From: Clostridiaceae bacterium
Lineage (GTDB): Bacteria > Bacillota > Clostridia > DSM-8532
Assembly: GCA_012840245.1 (NCBI GenBank)
Contig: DULR01000081.1
Location: 1 to 32,677, forward strand
DNA: 32,677 nt
Reading direction: 5' to 3'
Shown here piece after piece: positions 19,329 through 25,655 of this stretch. A program made the translations under genes and the position numbers. The notes beneath the pieces were generated by a model. That model ran no database searches and was not told where the DNA came from. It saw only the letters and a program-made list of their open reading frames with translations. Position 1 is the stretch's first letter; every line of letters begins with the position of its first letter.

Positions 19329-19670
19329 TCAACAGCAAAGAATCTCCTTTATATACAGCTCTTTGCCGTTCAATACCTCATAATTCCCTGTCCCGCACCT
19401 TGGGCATATCCCGTTGTTCTGTACAAGGCCGAAAACCCTGTTGCAGTCCCTGCACAGACCATTGGCCGGCAATATTTCGATCTCCAGCTCCGATTCTTCC
19501 AGGATGGTCCCTTCTGTTGCAGCAGGATAAAGAGTTTTCATGTATTGAGGAATCACTGAGGAGAGTTCGCCGATCTGCAAAACCAATGTTTTGATCTTTT
19601 GAACATCGTTCTCTTTTGCGACCTTCTCAACACTTTTGACAATTTCCATCAGTACCCCTATTTCGTGCAT
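19329..19670 (-). CDS. hypA: Hydrogenase/nickel metallochaperone HypA
   Basis: HypA binds Ni through its N-terminal MHE (His2) and holds a structural zinc. It delivers nickel with HypB to [NiFe] hydrogenase or other Ni enzymes. The 113 residues have the MHEIGV start and zinc ligands Cys73, Cys76 (CRDC) and Cys89, Cys92 (CPRC). It ends unusually in a Cys-Cys. The ATG at 19670 has a GGAGAG site, 40 nt after the flavoprotein gene. No hydrogenase subunits or hypCDEF lie in this window. Confidence 0.95.
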   Translation of the reverse strand: MHEIGVLMEIVKSVEKVAKENDVQKIKTLVLQIGELSSVIPQYMKTLYPAATEGTILEESELEIEILPANGLCRDCNRVFGLVQNNGICPRCGTGNYEVLNGKELYIKEILCC

Positions 19671-19710
19671 GGACTCTCCTCACCCCCCTCATGTAAAATC
19701 AATCGATGAA

Positions 19711-22383
19711 TCAGCTCTTCTTGATTGCTTTCAGAGCCTTTTTGAGCAGTATTTTCCCTTTCCTCTTAAGGATCTGCTTTATGACCACGGGTTTCAGCTT
19801 TTCATACTTCACGCCTTCGCCATTATATTTCCTCACAAGAGATATGGCATCGAATTTGCATTTTGTCGTACAAGCACCGCAGCCCACGCACAGGAACTCA
19901 TCCACAACAGTGGCACCACAGCCGAGACAGCGCTCTGTCTCCTTTCTGACCTGTTCCTCTGTGAATGTTGCGCGAGGATCCCTGAAGGTTTTGTCGTGTG
20001 CCGAGATATGCAGCGGCCTTTGCCTTGGCATGCGGTCATATCCTTCAAAATCGACGTTCTGCTTGTCAAGTGATTTATATATCCTCCTGTCGCGGCCTAT
20101 GACCAGGCTCTGTCCGGGATGGACGAAGCGATGGATCGATATGGCGCCCTGTTTTCCTGCGGCAATGGCATCGATGGCAAAGCTGGGTCCGGTGAATGCA
20201 TCGCCTCCTGCGAACACATCCGGCTCTCCGGTCTGATATGTGAACGGGTCAGCTTTGATGGTCTTATTGGGGTTCAGCTCTATCCTGCTTCCTTCAATAA
20301 GATTTCCCCAATCTATCGACTGGCCGATGGAAAGAAGAATGGCATCTGCTTTTACAGTAATGGTCTCGTTCTCGTCATAGGCAGGATTGAACCTTTTGTT
20401 CTCATCGAACACCGAGGTGCATCTTTTGAATTCTATGCCTGTGACCTTTCCGTTTTCGGTGATGATTCGTTTCGGGCCCCAGGAATTATTAATGACTATT
20501 CCCTCCGACAAGGCTTCTTCGATTTCTTCTTCAAGAGCCGGCATTTCTTTCCGCGATTCCAGACAGAACATGTCAACCTTGTCAGCGCCTACTCTTGCAG
20601 CGGTCCTTGCCACGTCTATGGCCACGTTACCTCCTCCGATGACGACTACATTCCCTGTCAGCCTGACATCTTCTCCAAGGTTGACATTGCGGATAAAATC
20701 GACACCGGTATATACACCCTCTGCATCTTCTCCCTCAATGCCCGGTCTCCTGCCGCCCTGAGCGCCTATAGCAAGAAAAAACGCCTCGTAGCCCTGGGTT
20801 CTCAGATCATTGAGGCTTATGTCCTTTCCAACCTCAACACCGGTCCTGAACTCGACGCCCAGTTCCTTCAGAATATCTATTTCAGCATTCACAACATCCT
20901 TCTCCAGTCTGAAGGACGGAATGCCTAATGTCAGCATGCCCCCCAGAACCTTCTGTTTTTCAAATACCGTCACCTTATACCCTTCAACTGCCAGATAATA
21001 AGCGCAGGAAAGTCCTGCCGGGCCGGCGCCGATGACAGCTATCTTTTTGTTATAATTATTCTTTATTTTCGGTATGAATCGGTTCTGCGCATTGAGATCC
21101 TGTTCGGCAATGAACCTCTTGATCTCATCTATTGCCAGCGGATCGTCGATATCGCCTCTGGTGCAGGCTGATTCGCATTTTCTCGGACAAATACGCCCGC
21201 ATACCGCCGGGAAAGGATTCTCCTTCTTGATGAGCTCAAGGGCTTCGTTATATCTTCCCTGGGATGCCAGCTTGATATAGCCCTGGATCCCTATATGTGC
21301 CGGACATTCTGTCTTGCATGGGCTGGTGCCTGTATCCACCACGTTTTCCCTGTTTATGCGATAATCCGGGTTCCATTTGTCAGGGCCCCATTCTGTATCC
21401 CGGGGTGTCTCGACTTCCTTCTCGGGAAGCGGTTTTACGGTACACAGCTTCTGCCCCAGCTTCAGCGCGTTCACAGGGCAAACAGCCACGCATTCACCGC
21501 AGGCTACGCATTTATCCTTATCCACATGGGAGACATAGTTGGAGCGCACCATGTCAACATTTCTGAACATTCCTGCGGTTCTCAGCGACAGGCAGGAGCA
21601 GCCGCAGCAGTTGCAGATGGCGTGGGTTTTCCCTGAGCCGTCCAGATTGGGGATCTGATGCATAAGACCGTTTTCTTCGGCTCTTCTGATGATCTCGAAA
21701 GCTTCTTCGCGCGTGATCTGACGGCCTCTTCCCGTACGGATATAATATTCTGCCGCATGGCCCATCTGGATGCACATATCTTCCTTCAGGTGCCCGCAGC
21801 CTTCGCCCATGACCTCTCTTGATACGCGGCATGCGCAGTCAGAAACTGAAAAGATCTCATTGTCGTTCAGATACTTGGATATCTCCTCATAGGAAGCCCT
21901 TCTGGTCTCCCCGCTGATGGCCTGTTCAATGGGAATGACGCGCATCAGGCCGACACCGACAGGGAAAGCTCCGGTAGATTTTGGTCCCCTTACCCTTCCG
22001 TATGCCTCGAAAGCTCTGGCTACCTGAGGATACTTTTCAACTGTTTTCTTATTGTTGACTACCATTTCCATTATGCCCGGGACCCAGGTGTCATACCAGT
22101 AATGGTCAACTCCGTCGATCTCATTGACAAAGCAGACACCGACTTCTGCAAGCTGATCCAGGAGCCTTTTTGTTTCTTCGACCGATTTCCCGCATTTAGG
22201 GGCCAGCTGCTCGGCTGTCACCTTTTTGCGCATCTCCATACACAAGGCTACGTCAGCCATTTCATCGGTGACGATGGGTTCCAGGATCAAGTATTCGGGA
22301 TCGTTCTCAGTATAGGCGGACTTTGAGCCCATCTTCTTGTTGCCGATATGATTGGCCAGTTCCAATACTTTTTGTTTTACCAT
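19711..22383 (-). CDS. Multi-[4Fe-4S] FAD-dependent NAD(P)H oxidoreductase, GltD-like
   Basis: This 890-residue cytosolic electron-transfer protein has several domains. Residues 1-280 form an iron-sulfur domain with C183-x-C185, C196, C204 and CNCCGCSC at 257-264. A ferredoxin motif CVACGECVAVCP is at 292-303. A GltD-type N-terminal Cys set lies at C356-C407. FAD (GAGPAG, 452-457) and NAD(P) (GGGNVA, 583-588) Rossmann motifs follow, then a C-terminal ferredoxin pair CLGCG...CVGCGACTTKC at about 820-850. Such proteins move electrons between NAD(P)H and ferredoxin-like partners; the partner is unknown. It sits between hypB and hypA, 31 and 40 nt apart, so it belongs to the same operon. A GGAAGGG site precedes ATG 22383. 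Confidence 0.9.
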   Translation of the reverse strand: MVKQKVLELANHIGNKKMGSKSAYTENDPEYLILEPIVTDEMADVALCMEMRKKVTAEQLAPKCGKSVEETKRLLDQLAEVGVCFVNEIDGVDHYWYDTWVPGIMEMVVNNKKTVEKYPQVARAFEAYGRVRGPKSTGAFPVGVGLMRVIPIEQAISGETRRASYEEISKYLNDNEIFSVSDCACRVSREVMGEGCGHLKEDMCIQMGHAAEYYIRTGRGRQITREEAFEIIRRAEENGLMHQIPNLDGSGKTHAICNCCGCSCLSLRTAGMFRNVDMVRSNYVSHVDKDKCVACGECVAVCPVNALKLGQKLCTVKPLPEKEVETPRDTEWGPDKWNPDYRINRENVVDTGTSPCKTECPAHIGIQGYIKLASQGRYNEALELIKKENPFPAVCGRICPRKCESACTRGDIDDPLAIDEIKRFIAEQDLNAQNRFIPKIKNNYNKKIAVIGAGPAGLSCAYYLAVEGYKVTVFEKQKVLGGMLTLGIPSFRLEKDVVNAEIDILKELGVEFRTGVEVGKDISLNDLRTQGYEAFFLAIGAQGGRRPGIEGEDAEGVYTGVDFIRNVNLGEDVRLTGNVVVIGGGNVAIDVARTAARVGADKVDMFCLESRKEMPALEEEIEEALSEGIVINNSWGPKRIITENGKVTGIEFKRCTSVFDENKRFNPAYDENETITVKADAILLSIGQSIDWGNLIEGSRIELNPNKTIKADPFTYQTGEPDVFAGGDAFTGPSFAIDAIAAGKQGAISIHRFVHPGQSLVIGRDRRIYKSLDKQNVDFEGYDRMPRQRPLHISAHDKTFRDPRATFTEEQVRKETERCLGCGATVVDEFLCVGCGACTTKCKFDAISLVRKYNGEGVKYEKLKPVVIKQILKRKGKILLKKALKAIKKS

Positions 22384-22414
22384 ACCTTACCCTTCCTTTC
22401 GATTTATGCCGGCA

Positions 22415-23086
22415 TCAGCCTTCGTTCCACTTTTTGACTTCATTGCGGAGCCAGTCAGCAAATTCGTCGATCCCTTCTCCTGTTCTGGCAGAGACCGGGA
22501 TTATCTTTACCTTTGGGTTCAATTTCCGCACACGTTCGCAGCAGGTATCCAGATCGAACTCGAAATATGGAAGCACATCGATCTTGTTTATCAGCAAAAC
22601 ATCTACGATCGAGAACATCAACGGATATTTCAGGGGCTTGTCGTCGCCCTCCGGAACGCTTAAGATCATTGCATTTTTTGATGCTCCCGTGTCAAATTCG
22701 GCCGGACAGACCAGATTGCCCACATTCTCAAGAATGACCATATCAAGGTTTTCGGTTCCCAAGCCTTCAAGGCCCTGTCTTGTCATGTCTGCATCCAGAT
22801 GGCACATGCCGCCTGTATGAAGCTGGATTACCTTTGCTCCGGTTTGGGAAATGGTATGCGCATCTACATCGGAGTCGATATCAGCCTCCATGACACCTAT
22901 TCTTAAGTCATCCTTCAACTCATTGATCAATTTTGTAAGAACTGAGGTTTTCCCTGACCCGGGTGAAGACATCAGATTAAGAAGAAATGTTTTTTTAGCT
23001 TTTAGCTCTTCACGCAGCAGATTTGCCTGATGGTCATTGTTTTCAAAGACACTTTGCTTGATTTCAAGAACTCTGAACTTATCCAT
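22415..23086 (-). CDS. hypB: Nickel-insertion GTPase HypB
   Basis: HypB is the GTPase that drives Ni transfer with HypA. In 223 residues it has the P-loop GSGKTS (43-48), MEADIDSD, the dimer-interface metal site Cys95-His96 (GGMCHLDAD), Cys127 in NVGNLVCPAEFD and the guanine motif NKID. The N-terminal CxxCGC site and His-rich nickel-storage stretch found in many HypB are absent, so it is the short form. It is the first gene of the cluster; the promoter at 23223-23251 is bracketed by two palindromic operators. Confidence 0.96.
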   Translation of the reverse strand: MDKFRVLEIKQSVFENNDHQANLLREELKAKKTFLLNLMSSPGSGKTSVLTKLINELKDDLRIGVMEADIDSDVDAHTISQTGAKVIQLHTGGMCHLDADMTRQGLEGLGTENLDMVILENVGNLVCPAEFDTGASKNAMILSVPEGDDKPLKYPLMFSIVDVLLINKIDVLPYFEFDLDTCCERVRKLNPKVKIIPVSARTGEGIDEFADWLRNEVKKWNEG

Positions 23087-23190
23087 TTTGATCCCCCATA
23101 AGTATTAATTAATAAATGTCAATCTATGATAAATCTTTTGTTCCCGAGTTCCATATCATCTTTCGTATCATATGATCCATGCCGTCGTTT

Positions 23191-23205
23191 TCTGGTCGTA
23201 CCAGA
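23191..23205. promoter_or_regulatory. Operator 1, TCTGGT-CGT-ACCAGA
   Basis: A perfect 15-bp palindrome with 6-bp arms. It lies about 10-25 nt downstream of the predicted hypB start site. It shares the TGGT-n3-ACCA pattern of FadR/FCD-type GntR operators. Confidence 0.65.
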
Positions 23206-23222
23206 ATAATGATCTTGACAAA

Positions 23223-23251
23223 AGTTTAACATACTGGCATCGTAAAGTCAA
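23223..23251 (-). promoter_or_regulatory. Promoter of the hypB cluster
   Basis: On the minus strand, TTGACT (23251-23246), a 17-nt spacer and TAAACT (23228-23223). The -35 box abuts operator 2. Confidence 0.65.
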
Positions 23252-23262
23252 TGGTCTGACCA
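23252..23262. promoter_or_regulatory. Operator 2, TGGTC-T-GACCA
   Basis: A perfect 11-bp palindrome directly upstream of the hypB -35 box. It fits the TGGTCnGACCA pattern shared with operator 3. Confidence 0.75.
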
Positions 23263-23281
23263 AAACACCCGCTTTTCTATA

Positions 23282-23310
23282 TTGATTTCAGTAGTGTTTT
23301 ATCGTATTAT
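23282..23310 (+). promoter_or_regulatory. Promoter of the FadR-type regulator gene
   Basis: TTGATT (23282-23287), a 17-nt spacer and TATTAT (23305-23310). Operator 3 lies at about +9 to +19. Confidence 0.65.
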
Positions 23311-23324
23311 TTATATGTGGTATT

Positions 23325-23335
23325 TGGTCCGACCA
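23325..23335. promoter_or_regulatory. Operator 3, TGGTC-C-GACCA
   Basis: A perfect 11-bp palindrome just downstream of the regulator's own promoter, consistent with autorepression. It differs from operator 2 only at the central base. Confidence 0.75.
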
Positions 23336-23363
23336 CGAATCAGAGTAAGGGAAAGATGTTGAT

Positions 23364-24068
23364 ATGGAATTTAAAAAACTTAGCTCACCATCATTAAAGG
23401 AACTGTTTATCAAAGAAATGGAGACCTTGATCCTTTCTGGCCGGCTGGCGATCGGAGAAAAGCTTCCTCCGGAAAGAGAAATAGCAAAATCCATGCAGAT
23501 AAGCCGGACAGTAGTCAATGCAGGTATATCCGAGCTTGCCAGAAAGGGTTTTCTGACTATAAAGCCAAGGATGGGCACCTTTGTGGCCGATTACCGGAAA
23601 AACGGAAACCTTGAGACACTGATCTCCATCATGAATTATAACAGCGGAATGCTGAGGAAGGCTGAGATCCGATCTGTTCTGGAGCTTCGCATCGCACTGG
23701 ACAAGCTGGCCATAGAGTCGCTGATCCCAAAGGTTACCGAAGAAGATATAAAAACATTGCGGGGGTATGTGGAGAAGATGAAGGAGGCAGAAACGCTCAG
23801 GGAAGTATCAGAGCTGGCCTTCAGCTTTCAGCACGAGCTGGCCCTTCTTTCAGGAAACACATTGCTGCCCCTTATATTCATGTCCTTCAAGGAGCTTGTC
23901 CTGAATCTGTGGGAACGCTTCTGCCGCCTGTACGGCAAAGAGGCCTTATATAACAATACATCGGTATTATGCGATCATATTGAGCAAAGGGATGCCGCAA
24001 AAGCGGTGGAATGGCAGACAGCCGTAATCAATGAGACCATCAGCGGAAGCAGGCAGATCTATTATTAG
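23364..24068 (+). CDS. GntR family regulator, FadR/FCD subfamily
   Basis: This 234-residue transcription factor has an N-terminal winged helix (about 8-72, with GEKLPPEREIAKSMQISRTVV and KGFLTIKPRMGTFVADY) and an all-helical FCD ligand-binding domain (about 95-215). FCD regulators usually sense carboxylic acids, often through a metal held by Asp and His. It is transcribed divergently from hypB across a 277-nt region with three TGGTnnnACCA palindromes, the class of site this family binds. Control of both directions is therefore likely. The start is ATG 23364; its ribosome site is weak (AGGGAAAG). Confidence 0.93.
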   Translation: MEFKKLSSPSLKELFIKEMETLILSGRLAIGEKLPPEREIAKSMQISRTVVNAGISELARKGFLTIKPRMGTFVADYRKNGNLETLISIMNYNSGMLRKAEIRSVLELRIALDKLAIESLIPKVTEEDIKTLRGYVEKMKEAETLREVSELAFSFQHELALLSGNTLLPLIFMSFKELVLNLWERFCRLYGKEALYNNTSVLCDHIEQRDAAKAVEWQTAVINETISGSRQIYY

Positions 24069-24092
24069 ATGATCATGATTTATGCATGATGC

Positions 24093-24225
24093 GATCAGAT
24101 ATCATTTTGGCGGCTTCTTTTGAAGAAATATCTGATCTCCAGTCTCTTTATAATTCCTGTTCCGTATACTGTCTGATGTTTATATTACTACTGTTATAAT
24201 CCACTAAAAATAAGAAACCGCCAAA
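24093..24225. repeat. Nested inverted repeats between the regulator gene and rpsI
   Basis: GATCAGATAT (24093-24102) and ATATCTGATC (24128-24137) are perfect 10-bp arms around a smaller CTTC-TTTT-GAAG hairpin (24114-24125). In addition TTTGGCGGCTTCTT (about 24106-24119) is an inverted match, with one difference, to AAGAAACCGCCAAA (about 24212-24225). This may end the regulator transcript or rpsI. No gene is seen in 24069-24308. Confidence 0.5.
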
Positions 24226-24308
24226 GGTATATAAACCAATGACGGTTGGGTAACTCGTAAGCAAACTTTGTAAGCTTGAACAAACTCGAGTGTAAATAAA
24301 CACAAATA

Positions 24309-24701
24309 TTATCTCTTTGAGAACTGTGGTGCACGGCGTGCGCCTTTGAGACCGTACTTCTTTCTTTCCTTCATTCTGGGGTCGCGGGTGAGGAAACCGG
24401 CCTTCTTAAGTGGAGCTCTGTATGCTTCGTCTGCTTTTAACAAGGCTCTGGCGATACCATGCCTGATTGCGCCTGCCTGGCCTGTAAATCCGCCGCCCTT
24501 AACATTGACAATGGCATTGAATTTGCCCAATGTTTCTGTAAGAACCAGGGGCTGTCTGCAGATAACCTTCAGGGTTTCCAGACCAAAATAATCATCGATG
24601 GATCTGTCATTTATTATAATATTACCGTTTCCGGGTACGAGTCTGCACCTTGCAACGGACTTCTTTCTTCTGCCTGTTCCGTAAAACTGTACCTTTGCCA
24701 T
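24309..24701 (-). CDS. rpsI: 30S ribosomal protein S9
   Basis: The 130 residues match S9: [38 protein letters not shown] and the basic tail ending RRAPQFSKR that reaches the ribosomal P site. The GGAGG site and ATG at 24701 are clear, 18 nt after rplM. The two form the conserved rplM-rpsI operon. No GC-rich terminator with a T-run is visible directly downstream. Confidence 0.99.
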   Translation of the reverse strand: MAKVQFYGTGRRKKSVARCRLVPGNGNIIINDRSIDDYFGLETLKVICRQPLVLTETLGKFNAIVNVKGGGFTGQAGAIRHGIARALLKADEAYRAPLKKAGFLTRDPRMKERKKYGLKGARRAPQFSKR

Positions 24702-24719
24702 TTACTTATCCTCCCTCCA

Positions 24720-25154
24720 CTAAATGTTAAGCTCAAGAACTTCGGGCTTCTGAGCCTGATGTTTGTGCTCAGGGCCGGCATATACTTTAAGCTTTTTGAA
24801 CATTGCGCGTCCCAGACTGTTTTTAGGAAGCATTCTCTTGACTGCAAGCTCGAATGCTTTTTCAGGCTGTTTAGCGAGGAAATGTCTGTACGAGATTTCC
24901 TTCAGGTGACCGACCCAGCCTGTGTGGCGTCTGTACATTTTTTTGTCAAGCTTGTCGCCTGTCAATACAACCTTGTCAGCATTTACTACGATAACAAAGT
25001 CGCCTGTGTCAACATGGGGTGTATATACGGGTTTATGCTTGCCGCGAAGGATTTTTGCAACTTCACTTGCCGCACGACCAAGAACTTTGCCCTCAACGTC
25101 AACAACATACCATTTTCTATCGACATCTTGTGCCTTAGCCATAAACGTCTTCAT
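24720..25154 (-). CDS. rplM: 50S ribosomal protein L13
   Basis: The 144 residues begin [19 protein letters not shown] and carry [36 protein letters not shown] and [11 protein letters not shown], all typical of L13, an early-assembling large-subunit protein. A perfect AAGGAGG site precedes ATG 25154. It is the first gene of the rplM-rpsI operon. The leader contains a hairpin that may be an L13-type regulatory structure. Confidence 0.99.
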   Translation of the reverse strand: MKTFMAKAQDVDRKWYVVDVEGKVLGRAASEVAKILRGKHKPVYTPHVDTGDFVIVVNADKVVLTGDKLDKKMYRRHTGWVGHLKEISYRHFLAKQPEKAFELAVKRMLPKNSLGRAMFKKLKVYAGPEHKHQAQKPEVLELNI

Positions 25155-25220
25155 TAGGTAACCTCCTTAAATATGTTTGACGGGATATTCCCTAGTAAAA
25201 TCTAATATTCCGAAGAAAAA

Positions 25221-25247
25221 AACAACTCTGCATTGTGCAGCGTTGTT
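25221..25247 (-). promoter_or_regulatory. rplM leader hairpin with U-run (possible attenuator)
   Basis: AACAAC-T-CTGCA (25221-25232) pairs with TGCAG-C-GTTGTT (25236-25247), with one internal mismatch. On the minus strand it is followed by seven T (25222-25216). It lies at the very 5' end of the rplM mRNA. It looks like a terminator or an L13 leader; if transcription starts near 25242 the stem would be shortened. Confidence 0.45.
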
Positions 25248-25248
25248 T

Positions 25249-25278
25249 ATTGTAATACAGACATTAAGATCATGTCAA
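25249..25278 (-). promoter_or_regulatory. Sigma-A promoter of rplM-rpsI
   Basis: On the minus strand, a perfect TTGACA (25278-25273), an 18-nt spacer and TACAAT (25254-25249). Confidence 0.75.
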
Positions 25279-25393
25279 GATTAAAAAGCGTTAAATTTAA
25301 AATACATCTCTCTAGCTCATTTATTTGCTCTTTTTTTCTCGTTTTCTCTCATTTTTTCATTTGCCGTCCCATTTTTTAAGATCCTTCGCCATA

Positions 25394-25651
25394 GAGCTGT
25401 CTTAAAATAATATTGTTGCCATGCTGTTCAGATCTTCCTGCTGTCCTCGTCGCAGGAAGTTGTTAATGCTCAAGTTTGCTCTCACGAGGTCGCTGGCAAT
25501 CGTGCCATCCAGGCACGTGCCGGCTAAAATCTGCGTCCGGCAGATTTTACCTCGTTCGAGCTGCACTGTTCGCATTACAACATTCAACTGCTCCTGCGGA
25601 GGCAGTTCATCTCTGAACAGCATGCCTTAGTATGGGCTTTTGAGACAGCCC
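25394..25651 (-). ncRNA. Large structured RNA candidate between clpC and rplM
   Basis: The minus strand folds into a branched structure. P1: 13 perfect bp, 25624-25612 with 25432-25420. P2: 25607-25586, nine bp with one bulge. P3: 25581-25572 with 25469-25459, ten bp and one bulged A. Inside P3, GCTC/GAGC (25561-25558, 25481-25478), a tandem GA/GA internal loop, then ACGAGGT/ACCTCGT (25555-25549, 25490-25484). These enclose P5 (25548-25526, nine perfect bp) and P6 (25521-25495, ten bp with a 2-nt bulge). P7: 25459-25434, eight bp. An outer stem P0 joins 25651-25638 and 25407-25394. Purine-rich loops and the GA/GA loop point to the minus strand. It may be a known clostridial RNA such as raiA; I cannot check. 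No clear promoter is seen, so it may be processed from the clpC transcript. The remaining gap, 25279-25393, is AT-rich with a lone CCGTCCC (25364-25370). Confidence 0.7.
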
Positions 25652-25655
25652 ATCG

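Noticed and set aside
25364..25370. A further CCGTCCC core upstream of rplM
   Set aside because: There are no matching arms around it, so I do not count it as a repeat copy; it may be a decayed one.
25402..25623. A 73-codon minus-strand frame across the structured RNA
   Set aside because: It has no ribosome site, its start lies inside the P1 stem, and the composition is explained by the hairpins. A protein here would need conservation data.
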